From contig CM054182.1 of assembly GCA_028829895.1 (NCBI GenBank), positions 64,510,879-64,574,878 of the forward strand: a stretch of DNA of 64,000 bases, in the 5' to 3' direction. The translations under genes were made by a program, and so were the position numbers. Position 1 is the first letter of the stretch, and every line of letters begins with the position of its first letter. Positions 1 to 12,900 of this stretch are shown here, piece by piece. The notes below the pieces were generated by a model that saw only the letters and a list, made by a program, of their open reading frames with translations, did no database searches and was not told the origin of the DNA. Source of the stretch: Sinotaia quadrata (lineage: Eukaryota > Mollusca > Gastropoda > Architaenioglossa > Viviparidae).

Positions 1-2995
1 ATTTAAAACTAATTACTGGCTATGAACAATATGTTTAGTGAAGTCATATACTGGCTACATAAAACTTATAGTCGTATTTGAAACTAATTACTGGCTATGA
101 ACAGTACTTTTAATTAAACTTAAATCTAATTATTATCCCACATAAAGTAGATACTGACTAGAGAATACTTCTAGCCATATTCAAAGCTAAATACTGTCTA
201 CAGAATACTTCTAGCCATATTCAAAGCTAAATACTGTCTAGAGAATACTTCTAGCCATATTCAAAGCTAAATACTGTCTACAGAATACTTCTAGCCATAT
301 TCAAAGCTATATATGTCTACAGAATACTTCTAGCCATATTCACTGCTTTAAACTGATTGGAAATACAGTAGGATTGTTGCAAAATAACTATATAGAATTT
401 AGGATCAGACAATCTATCTTGCAATTATATAGCTGCTAAAATTAACTTGCAATCACTAAATAAATTCATAAACAAATAAAGAATTATATTTATTTATAGC
501 AATACCAACTGATATAAACATAATAAATGTCAATATTCATCGGTTTCAAGTTCTTTCTAGCGCACATGATGTGACCATTGCAAGAATGTGATGCTGATGC
601 TTTGTGGGGCTAATAAATGGAAAAGCTGGGTGAAAAACCGCACCTTAAGCTGTTTTTAAATAGTTTCATAGACGAATCATAGCTCTTGTCTGTGCAACTT
701 CAGTGAGACAATATTTGTTCACATGCAGTTGTGGCAACAATTTCAAAATGAGCAAATTTTTTAATCAATTCCAGAAGCTTGAGTTTTAAAGTTCTGGTAA
801 TAAAAGTGTTATCAAAAGAAAGCTTATGGTTTATGCATTTATTTATTATTCTTACTTATGTAAGGAAAGGTCAAGTGCAGTCATGCACCAAAAGAAACCC
901 TGAATAAAGCAAATTTTCTAATCACGATGACATAATTGTTGCCAGGTGCCATGTCAAAAACTTAGTAAGTGTCATTATTTTTCTTTCAAACATAGTTTAA
1001 GTATCATTAAACAAAATACAACAGTGTGTTAGATAAAGAAATGATCTTTAATTTTAGTCGAGTTGCACTAACAAATAAATGTATTAAAGTCTCTAACACT
1101 GCAACAGTAAATCACCAAATTTATTTATTAAAACGCTACTTATTCCTGCAACATAATGAGGTAACCTACTTCTAGTCATTTTTAAAGCTAGATCCAGACT
1201 ATAGAATACTTCTTGCTATTCCCAAAGTTAGATATTAAAGAATATTTCTAGTCATATTCAAATCTAGATTCTGGCTATAAAATACTTATAGGTTCATTCA
1301 AAGATGACTACTGGCTAAAATCAATATTTGTAGTTTATGAAGAATAATTTTAGGCTTATTCAAATCAAGATACTAGTTCATACTAGTTATAAACAATACT
1401 TTTAGCCATATTCAAAGCTACATACAAAGCATGTTACTAGTTAATATTAGTCACAAACAATACTTTTAGGCATAGTCAAAGTTAGATATTGGTTACAGAA
1501 TACTTGTAGCTATATTCAAAGCTAAATGTTGGTTACTTAAAGTCTCATTTAAAGCTAAACACAGTCTACAATATACTTTTAACAGTATATTCAAAGATAA
1601 TTAACAAACTATGAAGAATATTTAAAGTCCCATTCAAAGCAAAATACAGTCTAGGATATACTTTAAGAAGTATATTTAAAGTCAATTAATGACTAGAAAT
1701 AATACTTATATTACTATTCAAGGCTAAATACAGTCTAGGATATACTTTTAGAAGTATATTCAAAGTCAATTAATAACTAGGAATAATACTTATATTACTA
1801 TTCAAGGCTAAATACAGTCTAGGATATACTTTAAGAAGTATATTCAAAGTCAATTAATAACTAGGAATAATACTTATATTACTATTCAAGGCTAAATACA
1901 GTCTAGGATATACTCTTAACAGCACATTCAAAGCTAATTACTAAGAAGAAGAATTATAATTGTATTAAATACTAAGTATTAACTGTGAAGAGTACTTCTA
2001 GCTAGAGCCAAAGTTAATTACTGTTAATTACTAGCAAAGATGAGAGCCAGAGTCAAAGTTAATTAATGGCTGTGATGAAAGCTAGAGTCAAAGTAAATTA
2101 ATGGCTGTGATGAAAACTAGAGTCAAAGTTAATTAGTGACTATGATGAGAGCTAAAGTCAAAGTTAATTAGTGACTATGATGAGAGCTAAAGTCAAAGTT
2201 AATTACTGACTATGATGAGAGCTAGAGTCAGGGTTAATTAGTGGATATGAAAAGAGATAGAGTCAAAGTTAATTATTGACTATGATGAGAGCTAGAGTCA
2301 GGGTTAATTAGTGGATATGAAAAGAGATAGAGTCAAAGTTAATTACTGACTATGATGACAGCTAGTGTTAAAGATAATTACTGGCTATGATGATAGCTAG
2401 TGTCAAAGTTAATTACTAACTATGACAGCTAGTGTCAAAGTTAATTACTGCAATGATGACAGCTAGAGTCAAGGTTCATTAGTGGCTATGATGACAGCTA
2501 GAATCAAAGTTAATTACTGTTATGATGACAGCTAGAATCAAAGTTAATTAGTGGCTATGATGAGAGCTAGAGTCAAAGTTAATTAGCACCTATGATGAGA
2601 GATAGAGTCAAATTACTGCTATGATGACACCTAGAGTCACAGCTAATTAGTGGCTATGATGAGAGATAGTAAAGTTAATTAGTGGCTATGATGAGAGCTA
2701 GACTCAAAGCTAATTAGTGGCTATGATGATAGATAGTCAAAGTTAATTAGTGGCTATGACAAGAGTTAGAGTCAAAGTTAATTACTGGCTATGATGAGAG
2801 CTATAGTCAAAGTTAATTACTGGCTGTGAAGAGTATTAGTTAAAGTTAATCATTGGCAACATAATTTCTTTGTTGAGTAAAATACTTTTAGCCAAATTCT
2901 AAGATAGTCACCAGCTTTGAACAACTCTTTTAGCCATATTCCAAGTTATAGTCACCAGCTTTGAACAACTCTTTTAGCCTATTCCAAGTTAAGAA
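1..2995. repeat. Nested satellite, three successive tandem blocks
   Basis: Almost the whole 3 kb is built from variants of a motif like CAAAGTTAATTACTGGCTATGA. Block 1 (about 160-345) has 40-bp units with five copies; block 2 (about 1650-1925) has 84-bp units with four copies; block 3 (about 2040-2860) has some 25 copies of a roughly 32-bp unit containing GAGAGCTAGAGTCAAAG. The region from about 350 to 1140 is less clearly repetitive. It lies in the last DNAJC13 intron or beyond its end. Confidence 0.85.
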
Positions 2996-3755
2996 CTGGT
3001 TAAGATCAACACTGTTAACAATTCCTGATACTAGAGACTGGTTGAAACAGTAATTTGGTTAAATAAGTTTATAAAAGGAACTGTGCAGGCAGCATGCTCA
3101 ATTTACTTTTTACCTGTGCTGGTAGGATAGTCTACAGAAAGAGAATGATAGAGACAGAGAGACCATAAATGTTTCTAGCAAACTGTACATGTTAGTCTCT
3201 AAGTTTGTAATTGTGCAGGTTATCTGCAAAAATTAAACTTACAGACATTACATTACTCTGCATAATTTAAGCAGCAGTTTAATTAAATCATGTGCTACCC
3301 AAAACTATAATATTATTAACAAATTCTAAACAAAACCATGAAAAAATGCTATTTAGCAATAATAAATACCAAACAAGTATAATCTCAGGCACTTGTTTCC
3401 AAGCAACTGTCCCCTTGACAACAAGAAACATACTGTATTTAAATAACTAAATGAGAAATACAAACTATGTATTAATGCAACATATAAATTTAGTGACAGC
3501 TATAAATTTGGTTGAAATTTGCATCAAGTGGTGTTATATTTTAAAAAAACAACTAATATAAGGCAAAAGAGAAAAATAAAAAAACAATTAAAAATTATGT
3601 AATCTGTAAGTGTGCATGTTTAAAGTGTCTTCTAGACTAGGTGGTTAGTTTATTCTGACTCAAAATTTTTCACACAAATAAATATAATATGAGGATACTT
3701 ACAAAAAAATATATATATATAATGACCTTAAGAAAACATCATGAAGAAAATATAC
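2996..3755. other. AT-rich stretch downstream of exon 53
   Basis: No recognisable exon with the conserved RME-8 C-terminus on the minus strand. Contains a short TA run near 3708-3720. A weak acceptor near 3417 opens only eight codons before a stop and was not accepted as the last exon. Confidence 0.5.
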
Positions 3756-3996
3756 CTGTAAGGTAACCAGCAATATTTGTATCAGTGATGAACAGATCAT
3801 GTCGCTGATCACGGAATTCTTTCCAGACTGTTGACTTTTCTAAGAGTTCTGTCACCTGTTCACCATACTGCAGACTCCGCTGCATGGCTTTAAGTGCCTT
3901 GACAATTTGAGCCTTGGTGGCAGCAGGATTTTCTGTGGCCTCTAACCCTCCCTCCAGGAGCCGTAACAAGAAAGGGATCAGTTCAGCTTTCAGGGC
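3756..3996 (-). CDS. DNAJC13: DNAJC13 exon 53 (last exon found)
   Basis: Residues 2120-2200: [20 protein letters not shown], then [20 protein letters not shown]. Ends in phase 1 at donor GTATAT. If the intron were retained the frame would stop after GIFSS at 3739. The final coding exon is not recognised below this point. Confidence 0.94.
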
Positions 3997-6900
3997 CTGT
4001 TGAAAAAATAAAAGTGGAAATTACAATGAATAAGGTTTTTAAATATAGGTGTTTTCTTTTTAATTTAAAAGATTTCTCATTTCAATATTTACCTGTTAAA
4101 AACAGAAGCTGTATTGGACACAAAGCTGAGAAATAAAATACACATCTACAAGCTAATATCTACATCTGTCAATATGCATCTAGCTTAAGTCTTATAGTGT
4201 ATATATTAAAGATTACTTCTTCTCAAGACAGTTAGCACAAACCTGGGCTACTAGTTCTTCCTCTCCTCTGTCAAACATTCTGGCCAAAGTTTCAGCAGCT
4301 AACGCAATCATGTCCCGTCGGATTTTCATTCCCATTTTTAGAGGTCCAATGCAGTCGAAGGATATCAGGCTTCGTACACATAACTGCAAAAGTAAATGTA
4401 CTGAGTTAAAGCCAACTGTATGAACAGGCAATAAGATACAAAGATTTGATTTGGTAACAGGTAACTTGGGTATGACTTAAAAAAAAAAAGATTGCTTCAT
4501 CTAGTGAAGAGGTACAGGTAAACAAATAGGCAGAATTCTTACACATCAGTTTCACACAGAATCCTAATAGTTAACAATGAAAGAAAGCCATAACACAAAT
4601 GTGAAATTCATCAGCAGTGCAACAGTAGTACAGGATGGAAGGCTTGTGTAAGGCAGTAATGTGCAATGCTGGTGCTATTATATAGACAGTTCCTACAATG
4701 GACCTTCAGAGGTGAGTAATTCAATGTATTTAAAAAAAAATTATCTATCTGTAAAAACTTAATCTGATCAACTCTAAAGAGAAAGACCCCAAATCTTCTC
4801 TACCAACCATACAGAACTCAATTCCTGTCTGTCTCTCTCCATACTCATACCAACTCTAAAGAGAAAGATCCCAAATCTTCTCTACCACTCATACAGAACT
4901 CAATTCCTGTCTGTCTCTCTCCAAACTCATACCAACTCTAAAGAGAAAGACCCCAAATCTTCTCTAACAACCATATAGAACTCAATTTTAGTCTCTGTCC
5001 CTCAACCCTAAAGAGACAACTCTCCCCCAACCCCCAACATTTGTATAAAACCCAGTTCCTAAACCTATTTCCATCCAAAAAGATATATTTTCAGAAGTAA
5101 GAAAGAGAAAACGGAAACCCCTAAATATGGTTTCTGTAAAATTTCTTATAATTTAAACTCTGTGGTTCTACTTGTATAACATCTCCACCTTGTAATGTCT
5201 CAAGAAAGCAGCTTTATCTTGTAACTCACTTTATTTGAATATCTCTACCCTTTAGATATCTCAAAAAACTAGTTTTACCTTTAATGTATCTCATCTGAAC
5301 CCTTTAACAAAACTCAAGCAACAGCTCTACATTTGAACACCTTATTCTAGAAGCCCTACCCTTTAACATACCTCAAGCAAACAGCTCTACATTTGAATAC
5401 TTATTCTAGCAGCCCTACCCTTTAACATACCTCAAGCAAACAGCTCTACATTTGAATATCTCTACCCTTTAGATATCTCATAAACCTAGTTTTACCTTTA
5501 ATGTATCTCATTTGAATGGTCTACCCTTTAACAAAACTCAAGCAACAGCTCTACATTTGAAAACCTTATTCTAGCAGCCCTACCCTTTAACATACCTCAA
5601 GCAAACAGCTCTACATTTAAATACTTATTCTAGCAGCCCTACCCTTTAACATACTTCAAGCAAACAGCTCTACATTTGAATACCTTATTCTAGAAGCCCT
5701 ACCCTACATACTTCATGCAAGCAGCTCTAATGTAATATCATCTCATTAAAGTAACTCTACCTTTAAGACATACCTTCAAAGCATCTCTACTTTTATATCA
5801 TCTAATTTTAACTTCTTTACCCTTCTCTACCCTTTAACACACCTAATACAAGGAGCACTACCTTTTAACATCTCATTCAATTGATTCTATCCCTTAGCAG
5901 ACTGGGCTGTGTATTTTTCTGTGCAAAATGAGTGACACATCATTTAACTCTGAAAATGAAATAACTTTAAAAAAATATCTTCAAATAAATCTATTTATTA
6001 AAATTCATGGTGAATTATATATGCCTACATCTTGCTCTTGAACATTTCACTTGCATATTATAAATGTATGGATACTATAAATGTACATATATGTGCAGAA
6101 TGTATTTTCCCCCACTGATTCAGTGACTGCAATCATAACTAAATTTGGTTCTTATGTACATTATAGTAGCATAGCCAACTAAGTTATGGATAATTACCAA
6201 TGTTGCCAATTTTGAATACGATGTCAAAACATCCAACAAAGCACACCTTTTTTTTAAACAACAGAGAAACACGTGACAATTATCATCAATAAAAGTGCTT
6301 ATTATCTTACAATAAAGAGATGGACATTTACAAATCATTATGACCAATAATATTGCAATTATGTATGTGTAATACAAGCTAGAAGGTCACTGAACTGGCA
6401 AGATGACAAACACGATCCTTTGATTCAGAAGCTTAATTTTAAAATAAAACCAAACAGGAAATGAACATAGAGATATTTAACTGCCCTCTATGCCACAACA
6501 AGAGCTAGATTCCTTACCACATGGCAATTTATTTCTGTACTTTTATTTGCTTGTATAAATTTTCCTATATCAACATAAGACAAAAGATGATAATAATTTC
6601 TCTATCAGTTAAATGACAGAAATGTTTTGTTGTTGTAAACAACAAATATCAAGTGGCACACACATACAAATCTTTTTGATTTGACAGAATACAAAATGGT
6701 TATGGATCAAAAGAAGTCCTGTTCTGGAAGATGCAATGTTTTAAATCAGCAATATCCAAAGTTCTTAGTGCTCCATTCCAGAATTAGTATGCGACCTTTT
6801 AAATTAACAATATCCAAAGTTACTAGGTCCCCAAGTAGGAATCAATGTCCGAATAACCCACTTTCATCATGTTAAATGTTAACAAACTTCTTACAAACTG

Positions 6901-9900
6901 CTCTATCTTTAAACATCTCATTCGAGTGTCTCTACTGTTTAACATACCTCACTGGTCTATCTTTCAACATCACATTTGAGTGATTCTGCCCTTTAACATA
7001 CCTCATTTGCAGCCAGTTGATGGGCCAACTGAATTGCAGCTTTGGGAATAGCATTGTTACTGGAAGACATGACGCTGAATATCTTATTGATGTAGCCAAG
7101 TTGAGGCACATAATCTAATAAAGATGGCTGGGATGAACACAAACATACCAATGCTGTTGTAACGGTTTCCAAGACTTCTCCCTGTGCAAGTGACCAGGCA
7201 ACAGAATCAAACTGAATTCATTCCAGGCAATCTCTTTTCAAGACATAACACACACAAGGCATTTAAAAACCCAACTAAATAAATTAGCTTATCTTCTCTA
7301 CATAATGCTGAGTTAACAAGAGAGGATCATCTAAACATTTAAAAATATTATGTAATGTAAAGTGACATTTTTATCAAATTAGCAGTCCATATTCTCTGCC
7401 AGGTATCTTGAAAATATACCAGCACCATAAACAGTAAAAACTAGTACACTGCATAGACACAAACAACAAAAAAGCAAAACAAAAGCTTTACAACTTGTTT
7501 CCAAATTCCAAAATATATACAAGAAATATACCTACTTTTATTTGTTAACCTGTATAATACTCTGTATTTTCTGCTTCAGTGGAATAATTCAACCTATTTT
7601 ATTTTTAAGAAGACTGTATGTCTTAAAGCTCTTGTTTATGTGTATGAGTATCCAACAAGAATAGACACAACTGACGTTGCAGTACGTACATCTAGATTGG
7701 TCATGCTTGTTATTTGAGACCATTTCTCCAGCAGCTCTGTAAGAAACTCTTTAGGCCGTCGCAGTACCCACCCAGGGTTAGAAATGAACAGTCTTAGGAA
7801 TACTCCACCAACTGTCAATTCTCCTTGAACGTCAGAGTATACAACAGCAAAATCTTCCCTCATTGACCATTTGACATCTGTGTTCTCACGCTGTTTTTCT
7901 GAATGGCTAATAAAAAATTAAAAAATAAACAAATAAATAAACATGCAACACAATCATGCATATATGTATACACTCACTATATCGACAAAAAGAATGACTA
8001 ATAATTATTTATGAAATAAAAACTTTACTATTCAAACATTTCTGTGAAATGAACTGGATTGATTTCTGTGTGCAGTTTATTCAGATAACTTAATCAATTT
8101 TGTTGGAAATGCTTTGTACAAAGTGCATTCATAATTTGACAAACAATTTATTAAAAGTATCATTAAAACTATTTAGTCATTTTCATAGTGAACTTGTACA
8201 AGTTTCTATTTATGTCAAAAAAAAAATGCATACTTGTTTTTCATTTTCCGAACAGTTTCACAGACTTTTTCACGTGCTTCATCATTCCAAATGAGTTCTG
8301 GGTTTTCATGGGTTCCTGCAAATCAAATGAAAGATTCTTTCAAAATGTAACACTTTTCAAATGTAAATTTATGCTGGCTGGAGACCAACAAGGCAACTTT
8401 TTATGTTCAGTTGAATTTAAAATCTAGGCAATGGAAACTTATGCTGGCTTGAGATCAACAAGATAACTCATTATGTTTAGCTATTTTAGCTAGTTACTTC
8501 ACTGAAGATTCTTTTCAAAGTTTTAATAATAAAAAAATATTAAAAGTGCATAATTTTTAAATAGGAGACTTGTTTTTTTGTATTTAAAGTCTTAAAATCA
8601 ACATTCAATCAGAAAATGCAAGACAGAAAAAATGTAAATTACCCTCAAATTTCAGCCTTACGTCTTTAATAAAGATTTCAGAGTTAGGAATTAAATGCAA
8701 GACAGAGAAAATGTAAATTCTTCAAGTGAACATACTAACTTCGGCAATTTTTACACAGACTACACAGAAGTATATTAACCCTAACCTGCAAAATACAGGA
8801 CAGAAATCTTGTTAATTACATTCTACCTAAGCACGCTTGCCTCTGCAGTCTTTTACACAGACTTAGGTGTTAACATTTACTTGTAAAATAAGAGTTGCTG
8901 TAAATTACCTAACTGGACACCCTAGCCTCTTCAGACTTTTATAAAGACTTAAGTTTATATTCATTTGCAAAATGCAAGACAGGAATGACAATATCACCTT
9001 CAAACATATGTACACTAGCCTCTGCAGAATCTCTCATGGCATCCATGAATATGGGTGGCAAAAACTTTGTCAGCAGGATCCGGACCTTAGGACCAACCAG
9101 CTTATCACTTAACATTTTGCCCAAAAGCTCAGCAGTCTTTTCACGCAGAGTTGGGTTAGTAGCACTGCAGAAAAGATCTAACAGGTACACCAGGGCTCCT
9201 GAAAAAAGAAAGAGTCAGCCTTTGACTACTTTTTCAAACACTCATGGCAAAAGGCAGTTTGAATATCATTTAAAATGAACAAAAGCAAAAAACCCATAAG
9301 AATTACAATTCTCTAGTGAAGATTAACACATTAAATTCTAAAAGTGTTTCAAATTTAATGCAACTGGAAAATATATTTAAACTATTAATTTTCAAAATAT
9401 TTCAGATAACTGCATATTTTAAAAAAAGTTTTCATTCATAGTGTGTATTTTGGGGATTTATTCAAAAAGAATGTTTCATTAAACATTCCTCCTCACAAAA
9501 TATCTTTCAAACAGCCTGTGCAGAAAATATATCAATGATCTGCCAGATTCTATTAAGTGTTTGTTTCCTATCATAGTTGTGCACACACACACACACACAC
9601 ACACCCCAAAAAAAGAAAAAAGGATCACTTCAATATTAGAAATATAAAATAAAAATAAATTTTAGAAAATAAAAATAAATTTCAAGTAGGTAATTTAGCA
9701 GGTATTACTTTGTGTGAAAATAATTTGATTATTTCCAATAAATTTACAAAAACAAATGTTGAGACTTGCATAAATGGCAACAAAGACATTTTAAGAATTG
9801 AGTTGCTTTCCTTGGACCAATTTATATGTTCAGAACTTGCTTGTGTATGTTCATGAAACCATACAGGCACAGTTTTTAGTTCTGGGCTAAACATCTGTAG

Positions 9901-12900
9901 CTTGATGTTAATTGTAATGCCAAGTCTAATGTTTATTTTGAATCACACTGATGTAAAACAATCAATGAATTTATTATATTCAGTACTTTCCTAATCTGCA
10001 ACAAAAAGTTAATTACCTTTCTAAAAATGCTGCAAGCAAAACAGTAAAATAACAAAAAATATGTTAGCACAAACAGAAAGCATGATCATCTGGCAAAGTT
10101 GGAAAAGCTATGAATAATCTTGAATAAAATGTAATGAAAAATAATGAAAGTGATTACAATGATAATGCACTTAAAGTTTAGAAGTTAACATTTTGACAAA
10201 TACTATTTTTGAACATGTTTGTGCTTATGTATGAAATGAAATATGTTTGCTAAAAATTTTTAAGAGTGATAAAAATATCAGCTTTTGTAAGAGAAACAGG
10301 AAACGAATTAAAAGACTGACCTTTAACCAAGGCTTCTTTAACAATTTTGGTACTGGACATAAGAGCAAACAAGGTCTCCAGTGCCAAAAGTTGACCTGAA
10401 TAAAAAATGTATTAAAAAAATAAAAGAACTAAAAGGAAAGAATAAGAAATTTGGCAGCAGTATCATACATATGACCAAATGATTTATTATTACTGAAAAA
10501 ACATTACTATGCCAAATTTCTGTATGCTCTTTACTGTTTATCATAAGGGATATAATTCTTTCTATGCACATGTAGAACAAACCAATGGAACTGAAGTACA
10601 CTCACAGTTTGGAACACTGTTTAGAGCAAAGAGCAGATAACCCAGTACCTCTGCTGCAGCAATGTCTTTGACACACTCCTGATTGACTGTTACACAGTTA
10701 AGTACCTGTTTCAACAAATGATGATATTTAAAATATTTTTACAAAATAGCATAACTTTCCAAAGATCAAGTGAAAAGTACTCCTCATAATGCTTATATAT
10801 GCATCAAAACCACACACACGCACTCATGCATACACACACACATATTAATGCCCCCACCCCCCAAAAAAAAAACAGGAAAAGAAAAAAGCCACACTTTATG
10901 AATACAAAGCTACACCAATGAAACTTTAATCAAAACAATTTATCTACATCACAATATTTTGCCAGTAAAAGCAGTTTTCTTATGTGATGATATTACTGAT
11001 CATAACCTTTCAACTTTGAATGGAGAAAAGAAAACCAAAGCTGCAGCAAATAAAGTCCATATAATCACTGATAAGGTTTTAGTCTTGGTTTTCGTCACTC
11101 TACCAGCTAATATATGAGTTCTCTGTTATCTAGTTGTGTTAATTATATTATATATATTTAAATGCTTTGTTTTGCATGCATTATCTAGTTGTGTTAATTA
11201 TATTATACATATTTATATGCTTTATTTTGCATGCATTATAGTATTGTATGCTCACAAATGTTGAATACCATTACCCTTTTTATTTTGCAACTTTTACTTT
11301 CCTCAAATTAATGTACAGAACATACATAGTTATATTTAAGAGGAAGTAACTCTGGCAAACATTTTTTCACTTTATTTAGTTGCTTAGTTAATTTTATTCA
11401 GTCATTTTTTTTAGGTTTTAAGCAAACAGTATACAAGCCCTGAAAGAAATTTTCTTGGAATTAAAAACAAGTAAATTTCACTGGGGTAAGAACTGTTATG
11501 ACTTAGCTGTACTTATTTCTATCACACAATGATAACAAAATACTTATGACCAACCAACAAAACTGGTGACTGCTGAAAGTGGAAATTAAGCATCAGTCAA
11601 TCAATCAACCAGCTGATCAGTATTCAAATAATGATTGTGTATGTGCAGATCTGGACAATGATGCATTGTGCTGTCTTTGTCAGCTGTCAGTAGAACAACC
11701 TCTGTTCTCAAAACGTTTATGAGTAGTTTGCTGGTTTATAAGAGTAAGTTTTTGCACACATTACTGGATTGCTCGTGTTGCAGTGAATATACCTGCTCAT
11801 GTGAATTTTATTTATAGCTTTATAATTATGAGCAAAGAAAAGAAAGAATAAAACTGAAAGAAACTGACCTCTAGTGTAAACTGCAGCATTTTACCACAAT
11901 TTTCAAGTCTCAGCAGTGCAAAGAGCAGCTTAAAGTGGCCCATACATTGTATCTCCACACCTTCACACATTTAAGAATTAAAAAAACAGAGTTTAATACT
12001 CATCTGGCTGAGAAAATAAAGAGTTATGTTTTATTACTTGTGAAAGATCTTTTTTCCAAAATGTGACCAGTTTTCACTCAATAACAGGAAAGTTGATTTT
12101 CCCCTCAGGTTATTTAGTGGCTTAAGGCTTAATGAATAAAAATGCAATGAAACGGTGATAATAAAAGCATTAATCCTGATAAAAAGCTGATTTGTGTTTA
12201 AATAAGATATTCTTTATTTCAAAAACACACAAGAAATCATTGATCTGTTATTAACCTCAAATTGTTAGAAATCAAGAATGACTAAAGAACATTAATGAAA
12301 AAAAAACAATCCAACAAATTAAACATTGCTTTATTGACCTATTTAACTGCTGGTTGAAGATGGAGAGGAGAGTACCTGGATTGTTTTTTATAACATTTCT
12401 TAGTCCTTCCAGGGCCATCTCAATCCTCAACAGGCGTTCCGTCTGATCAGCACTAGTTGTTGGTTGCCCTTGTTGTTGTAACATCATTAGCGAATGTAAG
12501 TACTGGTGATCACATGATAGATAACAAAATCAATAATAATGAAAAGTAAGGTTTGTACTGATATTCATAATCGGGCCAATTATTAGAACAACCAGTATCG
12601 GCAGAAATAATCGGTGCTGATTTACACAAATTTCCAAAATATAAATTCAATCATAACATTCATCTTGACATGGCTTGAGTTTTAAATCAGAATTAAATAG
12701 TAGAAATTAATGAATAAATGGATACCCCAGCAGCTGAGCTGCTTCAGTGCATGACTTGCAGCACGGTGCATGCATTAGTCCAACCACATGGACAACTTAG
12801 TAGTAACTGACTTGATTTGCGCAGACCAGATATTTTCAGATTGTTGTGGATCATTACTTGGCAAGAAGGGAGAAATGTTACTGTTACTTAAATACAACCC

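Noticed and set aside
3380..3417. Candidate final exon of DNAJC13 (nine residues, then stop)
   Set aside because: It has a fair acceptor and the right phase, but the short peptide does not resemble the conserved RME-8 tail; chance cannot be excluded.
9682..9894. 70-codon minus-strand ORF in intron 47
   Set aside because: No family resemblance, between exons whose phases already join correctly.
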